Part shown: positions 20,145-28,309 of the stretch, piece after piece
Position numbering within the stretch: position 1 is the first letter of the stretch
Layout: each line of letters starts with the position of its first letter
Origin: Bryobacterales bacterium
GTDB lineage: Bacteria; Acidobacteriota; Terriglobia; Bryobacterales; Bryobacteraceae
Assembly: GCA_025463005.1 (NCBI GenBank)
Contig: JAOAPR010000005.1
Coordinates: forward strand, 1-64,000
Direction: 5' to 3'
DNA: 64,000 nucleotides
Program-made: the position numbers and the translations under genes
The notes under the pieces: model-generated
Seen by the model: the letters and a program-made list of their open reading frames with translations, nothing else
Database searches by the model: none
Told to the model about the DNA's origin: nothing

Positions 20145-20203
20145 GTAAGGGACTGCCTACCGGTTACTAAGTAGACTGAAATAACCATCAGGAGAACCGT
20201 TTC

Positions 20204-20815
20204 ATGAAAATCGCCGTCGTCGGCGCGACCGGTAACGCCGGCTCGCGCATCGTATCCGAGCTGTTGAATCGCGGGCATCAGGTCACCGGCATCTCTCGCC
20301 ACCCCGACAAATTGCAGCCGCGCCCGGGCCTGACGTTATTGAAAGGCGATGTGAAAGACGAGGCCGGCCTGTCGAAGCTGCTCGCCGGCCACGATGCGGC
20401 AATTCATAGCGTACGGTTCCTTGATACTGATGTCCGCTCTGCCGTCGGCGGGGCGAAGAAAGCCGGCGTCAAGCGATTCCTGGTCGTCGGCGGAGCGGGC
20501 AGTCTCGAAATCGCACCCGGGTCTGCTCTGGTGGACACGCCCAATTTCCCGCCTGCGTACAAAGCCGAGGCATCCGCCGGCCGTGACTTCCTCAATACGC
20601 TGAAAACCGAGCCCGAGCTGGACTGGACCTTCCTCTCTCCCTCAGTTTTCTTCAACCCCGGCGAGCGAACTGGAAAATTTCGCGTCGGCAAGGATCAATT
20701 GCTCACCGCCCCCGACGGCCAGAGCAAAATCTCCATGGAAGACTACGCCATTGCGCTTGCGGATGAAATCGAGCATCCGCAGCATAGCCGCCAGCGCTTC
20801 ACCGTTGGCTATTGA
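20204..20815 (+). CDS. NAD(P)-binding reductase (COG2910-like)
   Basis: A 203-residue atypical [18 protein letters not shown] at residues 7-21 is the dinucleotide loop, and the sequence [11 protein letters not shown] and VVGGAGSLE match the YwnB/NADH-flavin reductase group (NmrA-like fold). An AGGAGA ribosome-binding site precedes the ATG. Its exact substrate is unknown; it may be a stress-responsive quinone or flavin reductase. Confidence 0.82.
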   Translation: MKIAVVGATGNAGSRIVSELLNRGHQVTGISRHPDKLQPRPGLTLLKGDVKDEAGLSKLLAGHDAAIHSVRFLDTDVRSAVGGAKKAGVKRFLVVGGAGSLEIAPGSALVDTPNFPPAYKAEASAGRDFLNTLKTEPELDWTFLSPSVFFNPGERTGKFRVGKDQLLTAPDGQSKISMEDYAIALADEIEHPQHSRQRFTVGY

Positions 20816-20859
20816 GCGCAAGAGTGCGCGATGATGGATATATACACGGAGAAAGGATT

Positions 20860-21744
20860 ATGTATCTTTCCGACGACTTCCGGCTGAAGGTCGGCCTGGC
20901 TGAAATGCTCAAGGGTGGGGTCATCATGGACGTGACCAACGTCGAGCAGGCCAAAATTGCTGAAAATGCAGGCGCTTCCGCCGTTATGGCGCTAGAGCGC
21001 GTTCCCTCTGACATCCGCAAGGAGGGCGGCGTTGCCCGCATGGCCTCCATCCGCATCATCCGCGAGATCATGGACACCGTTTCTATCCCGGTGATGGCGA
21101 AGGCGCGCATCGGCCACTTTATGGAGGCCAGGATACTCGAAACGCTGGGCGTCGATTATGTCGACGAGAGCGAAGTGCTCACGCCCGCCGACGAAGAGCA
21201 CCACATCGACAAGAAAAGTTTCAAGGTCCCGTTTGTGTGCGGAGCGCGCAATCTGGGCGAAGCTCTGCGCCGCATCGCCGAGGGCGCCGCGATGATCCGC
21301 ACCAAGGGTGAGGCCGGGTCGGGGAACATCGTCGAAGCCGTCCGCCATATCCGCACCATCGTCAAGGAAATGAAGCAGCTCACGATACTCGGGAAGGAAG
21401 AGCTGGTGCACGAATCGAAGAATCTGGGCGCGCCACTCGAATTAGTCGAATGGGTTGCGGCCAACGGAAAACTGCCGGTGCCGAACTTCTCCGCGGGCGG
21501 GATCGCTACGCCTGCCGACGCCGCCCTGGTGATGCAGCTTGGCGCCGAGGCAGTGTTCGTCGGCAGCGGTATCTTCAAGTCCGAGGATCCAGACTCACGC
21601 GCCCGCGCCATCGTCAAGGCGGCGACGTATTACAACGATCCCGCCAAGCTGCTCGAAGCCAGTGAGGAACTGGGCGAAGCGATGCGCGGCCTGGACGTCT
21701 CGAAGATCCCCGAAAGCGAGCTGCTCCAGACCCGCGGCTGGTGA
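20860..21744 (+). CDS. pdxS: pyridoxal 5'-phosphate synthase, synthase subunit
   Basis: A 294-residue TIM-barrel subunit that makes PLP from ribose-5-phosphate, glyceraldehyde-3-phosphate and ammonia. The key lysines are seen in [23 protein letters not shown] and the phosphate-binding [22 protein letters not shown]-type residues ([12 protein letters not shown]) are intact. The start is ATG 20860 with GAAAGGA just upstream. It is followed by its glutaminase partner after one base. Confidence 0.97.
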   Translation: MYLSDDFRLKVGLAEMLKGGVIMDVTNVEQAKIAENAGASAVMALERVPSDIRKEGGVARMASIRIIREIMDTVSIPVMAKARIGHFMEARILETLGVDYVDESEVLTPADEEHHIDKKSFKVPFVCGARNLGEALRRIAEGAAMIRTKGEAGSGNIVEAVRHIRTIVKEMKQLTILGKEELVHESKNLGAPLELVEWVAANGKLPVPNFSAGGIATPADAALVMQLGAEAVFVGSGIFKSEDPDSRARAIVKAATYYNDPAKLLEASEELGEAMRGLDVSKIPESELLQTRGW

Positions 21745-21745
21745 C

Positions 21746-22321
21746 GTGAAAACTATCGGTATCCTCGCCCTCCAGGGCGATTTCGACGCTCACCGTAAAG
21801 CCGTGGAGCGCGCCGGAGGCCGCCCTGTAGAAGTCCGCACGGCGAAGGACCTGGACGCTTGCGACGGCCTCATCGTGCCCGGCGGCGAGAGCACCACCAT
21901 GCTCAAGCTGCTCGACATCGAAAACTTGACCGAGCCTCTGCGCCAGTTTGCCGGCCGCAAGCCGGTGTTCGGCACCTGCGCCGGTGCGATCCTGTTAGCG
22001 CACTCAGTGACCAGCCCCACCCAGCCGAGCCTCAATCTGATCGATATCGACGTCGAGCGCAACGCCTACGGCCGCCAGATCGATAGCCGCGTGGCCCATG
22101 TGGAAGCAGGCGGCCAGCCAATGGAGGCAGTTTTCATCCGGGCCCCCAAGATTCGCCGCGTAGGTCCCGGCAGCACGATTCTTGCTACTTACAACGGCGA
22201 TCCAGTGTGGGTGGAGCAGGGCAGGCACATGGTGACGACGTTCCACCCCGAGCTGACGCCCGATTCCCGCGTTCACGAACGGTTCTTGGAAAAGGTGTCT
22301 ACTTTACCTTCACGCGCTTGA
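21746..22321 (+). CDS. pdxT: pyridoxal 5'-phosphate synthase, glutaminase subunit
   Basis: A 191-residue class I glutamine amidotransferase that supplies ammonia to PdxS. PGGEST is the oxyanion-strand motif, the nucleophile Cys is in FGTCAGAILLA, and the His/Glu pair is in TTFHPELTPD. GTG 21746 follows the pdxS stop by one base. The 3' end overlaps the convergent LolA-like gene by 23 bases. Confidence 0.96.
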   Translation: MKTIGILALQGDFDAHRKAVERAGGRPVEVRTAKDLDACDGLIVPGGESTTMLKLLDIENLTEPLRQFAGRKPVFGTCAGAILLAHSVTSPTQPSLNLIDIDVERNAYGRQIDSRVAHVEAGGQPMEAVFIRAPKIRRVGPGSTILATYNGDPVWVEQGRHMVTTFHPELTPDSRVHERFLEKVSTLPSRA

Positions 22322-22979
22322 CGTCGGGGGGAGTCTTCAGGTCGAACGTGGAATCCGGCAGCGTCGGATTCATTTGCACGTCCGAGTAGACCACCTGATT
22401 GTAATCGCCGGAGGTCCGGGTCACTTTGACCTGGACAGGAACGCTCTCTTTTTCGGGAATCCACAGCTCGATCTTCTCGAACTGCTTCTTAAGATCGCCG
22501 TCTTTCGGAATAAGTTCAATCCGCGTGGCGGGTGTTCCACCGATGTTTTCCGTCGCTCCGCCCTTGATCTCGAAATCGCGGCGCAAGTCGGTGCTGGTGA
22601 CGCCGATCCCGAGCAGCAGCAGCTGATCCATTACCTGCTTACCGATCTTGCCGAACTTGCCTGTATCGTAGACCTCGATGCGCTTGGCGTCGGGATAGTA
22701 CACTTCCACGGTCTTTCCAGCCAGACGGATGGTCTGCGGATTCTTTCCAAGAAGCTGCACCATGTCGACGGTCTGGCCGTTGGTGCGTTTCACTTGCCGG
22801 ATACCGTCCGTCACATCTGAGCTGTGCAGGACCTGCGTATACTCGGTGCGCTTCATTTTGGCGGAAAACGTCCGAAAGTTGCGCGCCGACTGGTCCATCC
22901 GCGCCAGAACGTCGTTGAGAGACTCTGCGTGCAGACCCGTCCATGCAATTGCGGCCAGGATAGCGAGGCGAAGGGCCAT
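22299..22979 (-). CDS. LolA-like outer membrane lipoprotein-sorting protein
   Basis: A 226-residue exported protein with a signal peptide (cleavage near LHAES). The body resembles LolA/LolB folds: NVLARMDQSARNFRTFSAKMKRTEY-like start, LGKNPQTIRL and a VYSDVQMNPTLPDSTFDLKTP C-terminus (the last is a common end of these proteins). It is probably a periplasmic lipid or lipoprotein carrier. It lies seven bases downstream of an uncharacterised membrane gene in the same direction. Confidence 0.8.
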   Translation of the reverse strand: MALRLAILAAIAWTGLHAESLNDVLARMDQSARNFRTFSAKMKRTEYTQVLHSSDVTDGIRQVKRTNGQTVDMVQLLGKNPQTIRLAGKTVEVYYPDAKRIEVYDTGKFGKIGKQVMDQLLLLGIGVTSTDLRRDFEIKGGATENIGGTPATRIELIPKDGDLKKQFEKIELWIPEKESVPVQVKVTRTSGDYNQVVYSDVQMNPTLPDSTFDLKTPPDVKRVKVK

Positions 22980-22985
22980 GATCGT

Positions 22986-23327
22986 CTAGGGTTTGGTGTA
23001 GGCCATGTAGCCGGTGATTTCGTCTTCGGCTTCGTCAAAGACCGGTTCCACGTGCGTGATCGTCGTATGGGTCTTGAAACGCTGGTTGACCAGTTGCGTG
23101 GCTTTCTGCGGCTGATCCGGTTCCGGCACGTTTGCCAGTAACTTCGGCTCGATCAGAAATCCCTGCTGCGCCGGAAGCATCTGGATGCTGGCTGCCCGGG
23201 GCTGATCGCGAAACACGTCACGCGGCGTTAAGAAGATAAACGCCAGGATCAGCGTGACGATAATGTCCCACTGCCACGAGGTCCGTGGAAAATCCCAGAA
23301 AATGAGCCGTCCGAGCGCCTTCATCAC
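22986..23327 (-). CDS. conserved-type single-span membrane protein, unknown
   Basis: A 113-residue protein: short cytoplasmic start, a membrane segment (WDIIVTLILAFIFLTP, about 20-35) and a soluble remainder with no motif I recognise. Placement directly upstream of the LolA-like gene suggests a shared envelope role, but that is only inference from context. Confidence 0.6.
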   Translation of the reverse strand: MMKALGRLIFWDFPRTSWQWDIIVTLILAFIFLTPRDVFRDQPRAASIQMLPAQQGFLIEPKLLANVPEPDQPQKATQLVNQRFKTHTTITHVEPVFDEAEDEITGYMAYTKP

Positions 23328-23361
23328 TTTCAGTGTAGCAACACGCTTTTCCCGACTTTGC

Positions 23362-23958
23362 TTACACCGGCCGGTTCACCAGCGCGAGGAACTCGTCCCG
23401 GGTCGCCTTGCGTGATCGGAAATTGCCCAGCATGTTGCTGGTCACCGTACCCGAATGCTGCTTTTCGACGCCCCGCATCATCATGCAGAAATGCCGAGCT
23501 TCCACCAACACACCCACCCCGCGCGGCGAAATCACGCTCTCCACCGCCTCCGCGATCTGCTGCGTCATCCTTTCCTGCAACTGCAGCCGGCGCGCAAACA
23601 TATTCACGATCCGCGGGATCTTGCTTAGCCCGATCACCTTGTCCTTGGGCAGGTACCCAACGTGGACCTTGCCGAAAAACGGCAGCAGATGATGCTCGCA
23701 CATGCTGAAAAACTCGATGTCCTTCACCACCACCATTTCGTCGCACTTCACATGAAAGACGGCGCTATTGACGATGTCTTCGAGGCTGGTAGTATAGCCT
23801 TCCGTCAGAAATCGCAGCGCCTTCTCGTAACGCTCCGGCGTGCGCACCAGCCCTTCCCGCGAAGGATTCTCGCCCAGCATCTTCAAGACGTCGCGTACGT
23901 GTGCAGCGAGTTTCGTCCCTTGCGGCGGCATCACCTTCACCAGAGCCTTGCTCTTCAT
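23362..23958 (-). CDS. folE: GTP cyclohydrolase I
   Basis: A 198-residue enzyme that turns GTP into 7,8-dihydroneopterin triphosphate, the entry to folate, biopterin and queuosine. Zinc ligands are visible as Cys87 and His90 in MCEHHLLPF and Cys158 in HFCMMMRG. It is the last gene of a three-gene pterin operon: its start overlaps the stop of the upstream PTPS gene by ATGA. Confidence 0.96.
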   Translation of the reverse strand: MKSKALVKVMPPQGTKLAAHVRDVLKMLGENPSREGLVRTPERYEKALRFLTEGYTTSLEDIVNSAVFHVKCDEMVVVKDIEFFSMCEHHLLPFFGKVHVGYLPKDKVIGLSKIPRIVNMFARRLQLQERMTQQIAEAVESVISPRGVGVLVEARHFCMMMRGVEKQHSGTVTSNMLGNFRSRKATRDEFLALVNRPV

Positions 23959-24365
23959 CCCTTTGGAACCTCCAGCTCAAACGTATTTCGCGCTGTTTCA
24001 GAAATCCGCACCCGCGCCAGACGGGCCGGCAGCGTCCAGCGCTCGGCCAGCGCGCCCTGCACCAGCATCGCCAGGTTTTCGGTAGTCGCGACCGATCCGG
24101 AGAGCTCGGGAACATCCACGTTCAGATTCTTGTGGTCCAGCCGCCCCAAAACTCGTTCCCGCACCAGCTCATCGAGCGCCTCGCGATTCACAACCTGACC
24201 ATGCTCGTCCACCGGGCCGTCCACCGTAATGTCCAGCACATAATCGTGCCCGTGCCCGTGCGGATTATTGCACTTCCCGTACAGCGTCCGGTTTTCCTCG
24301 GCACTCAAGGCCGGCGTATCCAGCCTGTGCGATGCCGAGAAGCGATAGCGCGAGGTGAGTCTCAC
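23955..24365 (-). CDS. 6-pyruvoyl/6-carboxy-tetrahydropterin synthase family, copy with catalytic Cys
   Basis: A 136-residue PTPS/QueD-fold protein that acts on dihydroneopterin triphosphate made by FolE. Zinc ligands are His13, His38 and His40; the catalytic Cys32 is in [14 protein letters not shown], as in mammalian PTPS and QueD; the LDHKNLN and SETARNTFE segments complete the site. The gene overlaps folE and the second paralogue by four bases each. It could make carboxytetrahydropterin for queuosine or pyruvoyltetrahydropterin for biopterin. Confidence 0.9.
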   Translation of the reverse strand: MRLTSRYRFSASHRLDTPALSAEENRTLYGKCNNPHGHGHDYVLDITVDGPVDEHGQVVNREALDELVRERVLGRLDHKNLNVDVPELSGSVATTENLAMLVQGALAERWTLPARLARVRISETARNTFELEVPKG

Positions 24366-24790
24366 CGTTCCCCCTCAGAATGTCCGCCACCATAGTCCAC
24401 ATACAAGTCGGCCGTTTCATATAGCCGCACATTATGCAGATGTACCCCTTCACGCCGGATCTGCGGCTCGATCCGCTTCCAGATCTCGACCGCAAGGTTC
24501 TCGGTGGTCGGGACCACCCGATCGAAGGGCAGGACTTCCCGGTTCAGGAACCGGTGATCCATGGGATCCACCACTTCCCGGTTCAGAATCTCTTTCAATT
24601 CGCGCAGATCGAACACCATCCCGGTCACAGGATCGGGATCCCCTGTGAGCGTCACTTCCAGTACGTAGTTGTGCCCATGGCCATTGGGATTCGCGTTGCT
24701 CCCATACACGGCTTGGTTCCGATCCGCGCTCCAGGCCGGATTGACGCAGACGTGCGACGCGGAAAACTCAGCTTTTCGGGTTAAGAACAT
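24362..24790 (-). CDS. PTPS/QueD paralogue lacking the catalytic Cys
   Basis: A 142-residue paralogue, first in the folE operon. It aligns without gaps to its neighbour over the first 45 residues and keeps the zinc histidines (His13, His38, His40), but the catalytic cysteine position holds Asn32 (YGSNANPNGHGHNY). It keeps MDHRFLN and YETADLYV near the active site. PTPS-III proteins have Glu at this place, so a different reaction, for example side-chain cleavage for folate or a reductive step, is possible. Confidence 0.88.
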   Translation of the reverse strand: MFLTRKAEFSASHVCVNPAWSADRNQAVYGSNANPNGHGHNYVLEVTLTGDPDPVTGMVFDLRELKEILNREVVDPMDHRFLNREVLPFDRVVPTTENLAVEIWKRIEPQIRREGVHLHNVRLYETADLYVDYGGGHSEGER

Positions 24791-24854
24791 TTCCCCTCTA
24801 GTTTGGATGCAACCGGCCCCTGCCGGGGATCGGCCGATCCATTAAAATAATAGC

Positions 24855-25373
24855 GTGAAGACCGTTACCGACCGTATTCTGCTCGGACTGGTCCTGGCCT
24901 TGGGCATATCCCTGGCCTGGGTGGTCTCCGGGACCCTGGACGACCGCATCATCAAGGTGGGCGATACCGCCCCCGATTTCAAAGTGGTTACCGAAACGGG
25001 CCGCACCATCAGCCCGGCGAACTTCGGCGGCAAGCTCCTGGTGCTCAATTTTTGGGCCTCCTGGTGCCAGCCCTGCCTCCAGGAAGTTCCCTCGCTCGAA
25101 GTATTCCAGCGCGAGTTCGCGCCGCAGGGCGTGGTAGTCCTGGGAGTGAGCGTCGATAAAAACGAAAAGCTGTATCACCGGTTCCTCGACCAGTTTCCCG
25201 TATCGTTCCAGGTAGCGCGAGACCCCTCCTGGGATATCGCTGCCAATTACGGCACCTTCCAGTTGCCGGAGACGTACATCATCGACAGCTCCGGGAAGGT
25301 GGTTCAAAAGGTAATCGCCGCCCAAAACTGGATGAATCCTGAGTTCGTCCAAAGCATAAAGAAGATGTTGTGA
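24855..25373 (+). CDS. TlpA/ResA-like thioredoxin, membrane-anchored
   Basis: A 172-residue extracytoplasmic thioredoxin. An uncleaved or signal-anchor segment (about 9-26) is followed by the thioredoxin fold with the redox motif WCQPC and the cis-proline in LPETYIID. Such proteins reduce apocytochrome c or other periplasmic thiols. GTG 24855 lies six bases after a TAAAAT -10-like hexamer. It overlaps the next gene by GTGA. Confidence 0.88.
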   Translation: MKTVTDRILLGLVLALGISLAWVVSGTLDDRIIKVGDTAPDFKVVTETGRTISPANFGGKLLVLNFWASWCQPCLQEVPSLEVFQREFAPQGVVVLGVSVDKNEKLYHRFLDQFPVSFQVARDPSWDIAANYGTFQLPETYIIDSSGKVVQKVIAAQNWMNPEFVQSIKKML

Positions 25374-25936
25374 AGTTATTAATTCCAGGACTCATCATAG
25401 TCTCTTTGGCGGTCGCCGCCGACATCAAATCTCTCCCCAACCAAGCCGGAAACGGCAATATCGATCTCTCCGGCACCGTGGTCCTCGATCCTAAGGAGAT
25501 CCAGCAGCTTCTGGGCGCTCCGATGGAGCCCGGCTACGTCGTGGTACGGATCAAAGTGAGCCCGCGCATGGCGCAAGCGATCCGCATCAGCGCCGACGAT
25601 TTCACCCTGGTCTCGCGCAAAGATGGCGAGCGCAGTGAAGCCCTGATACCCAGCCAGATCGGCGGGCCGGCGAGCTTGATCTTGAAATCTAAGACCACCT
25701 ACGCTGGCAGCCCCGGGGTCAGCTCAACGTCTGTGAACGTGACTCCAGGCGACACCAAGAAAGCCCCGGATAGCCCCTTGATCAAGCTCCTGGAGTCGAA
25801 GATGCTTGCGGACGCGGAAACCAAGGAACCAGTCGAAGGGCTGCTCTACTTTCTGCTTGAAGGGAAGAACAAGCCTAAGGATCTGGGTCTGCTCTACAAG
25901 GGACAAGCGGGCCGCTTGGCGATGGATTTCAAGTAG
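25370..25936 (+). CDS. exported protein of unknown function
   Basis: A 188-residue protein with a signal peptide (MKLLIPGLIIVSLAVAAD) and a soluble beta-rich body with no motif I recognise. It starts at GTG inside the stop codon of the thioredoxin gene, so it is probably co-translated with it. It is convergent with rsfS, with an eight-base overlap. Confidence 0.6.
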   Translation: MKLLIPGLIIVSLAVAADIKSLPNQAGNGNIDLSGTVVLDPKEIQQLLGAPMEPGYVVVRIKVSPRMAQAIRISADDFTLVSRKDGERSEALIPSQIGGPASLILKSKTTYAGSPGVSSTSVNVTPGDTKKAPDSPLIKLLESKMLADAETKEPVEGLLYFLLEGKNKPKDLGLLYKGQAGRLAMDFK

Positions 25937-26264
25937 CCGGAGCTAGCTCGACCGTCTTTGCATCCCGCCACAGGCGTTCCAGATCGTAATACAGGCGGGC
26001 CTTGTCCGAGAAGATGTGGACGAGGTAATCGCCGTAATCCATGAGGACCCACTCGGCATTGTCGTAGCCTTCCATGCTGGAGGGCATTTCTCCGAGCTTC
26101 TTGAGGCGCTGATGAATCTCGTCGGCGATGGCCTGAATCTGGCGGGTATTGGTGCCGCTCAGAATGACGAAGTAGTCGGCGAAGGTCGTTACTTCTCGCA
26201 AATCCAGCACCCGGGCGTTGTGGGCTTGTTTCTCTTCCGCGGCTCGCACCGCTTCCATCCACAT
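25929..26264 (-). CDS. rsfS: ribosomal silencing factor RsfS
   Basis: A 111-residue Iojap/RsfS protein that binds ribosomal protein L14 and blocks subunit joining in starvation. It shows LDLREVTTFADYFVILSGTNTRQIQAIADEI and the DYGDYLVHIFSDKARLYYDLERLW C-terminus of the family. The start could lie at MWM or a little upstream. It is divergent from hpt rather than next to nadD, as it is in many bacteria. Confidence 0.93.
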   Translation of the reverse strand: MWMEAVRAAEEKQAHNARVLDLREVTTFADYFVILSGTNTRQIQAIADEIHQRLKKLGEMPSSMEGYDNAEWVLMDYGDYLVHIFSDKARLYYDLERLWRDAKTVELAPAT

Positions 26265-26323
26265 TGGAGCGGGGGCTTGTGGTTTCTTTCTTGCGCTACC
26301 CAGTGAGTGAGCCTCCCTGCTGG

Positions 26324-26329
26324 TATCGT
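26324..26329 (+). promoter_or_regulatory. extended -10 (TGG-TATCGT) of hpt
   Basis: TATCGT is preceded by TGn and ends seven bases before the hpt ATG. Confidence 0.4.
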
Positions 26330-26336
26330 ACTACTT

Positions 26337-26852
26337 ATGTCCTCGTTGCGGGTATTGATCCCGGCTGAAAAGATTCACGTGCGGGTCCAGGAGTTGGGCG
26401 CGCAGATTGATCGCGACTATCCGACTGGGCCGATCTACCTGGTGGGTGTCCTGAAAGGCGCGAGTGTTTTTATGGCGGATCTCGCCCGCGCGATGAAGAC
26501 GCCGGCACGCATGGAGTTCGTCGGCATCGCCAGTTATGGCGGCAAGACGTCTTCCGGCGAAGCCAGACTCACCAAAGATCTGGATCATCCTGTGCAAGGC
26601 TACGACGTGATCGTGGTCGAAGATATTGTCGACACCGGTGTTACGCTCACGTATTTCCTGCAACTGCTCCAGCAGCGCAAGCCCAAGTCGCTGCGGATCG
26701 CCACGCTCTTGGATAAGCCTTCGCGCCGGAAGATCCCGGTGCACGTGGATTATGTGGGCTTCGAGGTGCCGGATCAGTTCCTGGTCGGCTACGGGCTGGA
26801 CTATTCGGAAGACTACCGCAATCTGCCGGACGTCTGCATTCTGGACGGGTAA
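26337..26852 (+). CDS. hpt: hypoxanthine phosphoribosyltransferase
   Basis: A 171-residue purine salvage enzyme that makes IMP or GMP from hypoxanthine or guanine and PRPP. The PRPP loop is VIVVEDIVDTGVT, the PPi loop is LVGVLKGASVFMADL, and VDYVGFEVPDQFLVGYGLDYSEDYRNLPDV is the typical C-terminus. ATG 26337 gives the family length; the upstream in-frame start lies before the promoter. Confidence 0.96.
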   Translation: MSSLRVLIPAEKIHVRVQELGAQIDRDYPTGPIYLVGVLKGASVFMADLARAMKTPARMEFVGIASYGGKTSSGEARLTKDLDHPVQGYDVIVVEDIVDTGVTLTYFLQLLQQRKPKSLRIATLLDKPSRRKIPVHVDYVGFEVPDQFLVGYGLDYSEDYRNLPDVCILDG

Positions 26853-26888
26853 GAATGGCCGCAAATGAACGCAAATACAGAGGGCCGG

Positions 26889-26938
26889 GCATGCCCAGCC
26901 CCTACAACACGGATAGGCGTTGTAGGGGCGAGGCATGC
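26889..26938. repeat. imperfect 20-bp inverted repeat (REP-like)
   Basis: Left arm 26889-26908 and right arm 26919-26938 pair in 18 of 20 positions around a ten-base loop; the arms contain GCATGCC and GCCCCTACAAC. It sits between the convergent hpt and tesA-like genes, so it may act as a two-way terminator or be a dispersed palindromic repeat. Confidence 0.6.
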
Positions 26939-26961
26939 ATCGCCCGAAAAGGCGCGTTTAA

Positions 26962-27582
26962 CTATTTCAACAGCGGCTTTACGGCCTTCAACACGGTCCC
27001 GGACACGATCTCGGCTCCTTCGGCCGTTGGATGGATCCCGTCCCTCTGCAGATACCGCAGGTCCGGTGTCACGATGTCCGATAGCAGGAACGGAATCAGT
27101 TTCAGCCTATACTCGGCCGCCAGATCCTTGTAAACGTTCTCGAAACTCTTGATGTAATCCGGCCCATAGTTCGGCGGCAGCGTCATCCCCGCCAGCACCA
27201 CTTTGGCGCCGGCCTGCTGGAACGCGACGATCATGGTCTGCAGGTTCTGCTTGGTCACCTTTAGCGGCAACCCCCGCAGCCCGTCATTCCCGCCCAATTC
27301 CAGCACGACAACCGCCGGCTTCAATCGCACGGCCGATTGGATTCGCGACACGCCGCCCTCAGTTGTATCCCCGCTGATGCCAAGATTCACGACGCGCCAG
27401 GCGTAGCCTTCCTTGTCGAGCGTCCGCTGCATGTCGTCCGGGAAACTCTGTCCGGCCGGAAGACCGTACCCGGCGCTCAAGCTGTCGCCGAACACCACCA
27501 GCACCTTTCGGGGAGTCTGTGCATGTAGGGGTGCCAGCGCCAGCAGCACGATTAGCAGAGTTTTCTTAAGATTCGGGTTCAT
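26962..27582 (-). CDS. tesA: SGNH-type esterase/lysophospholipase (TesA-like)
   Basis: A 206-residue exported GDSL hydrolase. The signal peptide LLIVLLALAPLHAQ is followed by block I FGDSLSAGYG (nucleophile Ser), block III GGNDGLRGLP and block V DGIHPTAEGAE (catalytic Asp and His). This matches TesA, a periplasmic thioesterase/lysophospholipase/arylesterase. ATG 27582 is chosen over an in-frame start 60 bases upstream because it puts the signal peptide at the N-terminus. It is divergent from ybbA, as in E. coli. Confidence 0.92.
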   Translation of the reverse strand: MNPNLKKTLLIVLLALAPLHAQTPRKVLVVFGDSLSAGYGLPAGQSFPDDMQRTLDKEGYAWRVVNLGISGDTTEGGVSRIQSAVRLKPAVVVLELGGNDGLRGLPLKVTKQNLQTMIVAFQQAGAKVVLAGMTLPPNYGPDYIKSFENVYKDLAAEYRLKLIPFLLSDIVTPDLRYLQRDGIHPTAEGAEIVSGTVLKAVKPLLK

Positions 27583-27597
27583 TTGCGGCCTACCCTT

Positions 27598-27605
27598 CAT
27601 AATAA
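27598..27605. promoter_or_regulatory. symmetric -10 element between tesA and ybbA
   Basis: CATAATAA reads CATAAT rightward, seven bases before the GTG of ybbA, and TATTATG leftward, about 17 bases before the tesA ATG, with GAAGGG between as a ribosome-binding site for tesA. Confidence 0.45.
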
Positions 27606-27610
27606 GAGAA

Positions 27611-28309
27611 GTGCCCATCCTCGCCGCCCGGAACCTCACCAAGAGCCTCGATAGCGGAAGTCATCGTGTCGAAATCCTCCGCGGCATCGACCTCGATATC
27701 CCATCCGGCCAGTTCGTCGCCATCATGGGCGCCTCCGGCAGCGGCAAGAGCACTCTGCTCGGCTTGCTTGCAGGACTCGATACGGCCACTTCAGGAACCA
27801 TCGTTCTCGACGGCGTCGACATCACCGGATTAAGCGAGGACAAGCTGGCGCTGGTGCGCGGGCGGAAGATCGGATTCGTTTTCCAGAGCTACCAGTTGCT
27901 CCCGACCCTGACCGCCGAAGAAAACGTCCTGCTGCCCTACGAGCTTTCCGGCGGTGACGTGTCCGCTGGCGTCGCTCGTGCCCGCTCTTTGCTCGAGAGC
28001 GTGGGCCTGGGCGATCGCCTGGATCACTACCCCGTCCAGCTCTCCGGCGGCGAACAGCAGCGCGTGGCGCTGGCGCGCGCCTTCATGGTGAAGCCGCCCA
28101 TACTGATGGCCGATGAGCCTACCGGCAATCTCGACAGCGTCAACGGGGCGCACGTGCTCGATCTGCTGATCACGCTCAATCAGCGCGAAGGGACCACGCT
28201 GGTCCTGGTGACCCACGATACGGCCCTGGCCTCGCGCGCCGACCGCATCGTCACCATGCGCGACGGCCAGATCGCCGGCGATGAGATCCGGGATCCGCAG
28301 GCCGCATGA
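27611..28309 (+). CDS. ybbA: ABC transporter ATPase (YbbA-like)
   Basis: A 232-residue LolD/MacB-type ATPase. Walker A is GASGSGKST, the signature is [14 protein letters not shown] and Walker B is [16 protein letters not shown] 27611 gives the usual length and starts right after the shared promoter. It overlaps the permease gene by ATGA. In E. coli ybbA lies divergent from tesA, and that order is kept here. The substrate is unknown; an envelope lipid or lipoprotein is likely. Confidence 0.9.
   Translation: MPILAARNLTKSLDSGSHRVEILRGIDLDIPSGQFVAIMGASGSGKSTLLGLLAGLDTATSGTIVLDGVDITGLSEDKLALVRGRKIGFVFQSYQLLPTLTAEENVLLPYELSGGDVSAGVARARSLLESVGLGDRLDHYPVQLSGGEQQRVALARAFMVKPPILMADEPTGNLDSVNGAHVLDLLITLNQREGTTLVLVTHDTALASRADRIVTMRDGQIAGDEIRDPQAA

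Noticed and set aside
20145-20170. Short hairpin after the glutamate dehydrogenase gene
   Set aside because: GTAGG and CCTAC pair, but the stem is only five to six bases with no T-run; too weak to call.
26855-27152. Two plus-strand frames after hpt
   Set aside because: They read through the palindromic repeat and antisense to the tesA-like gene.
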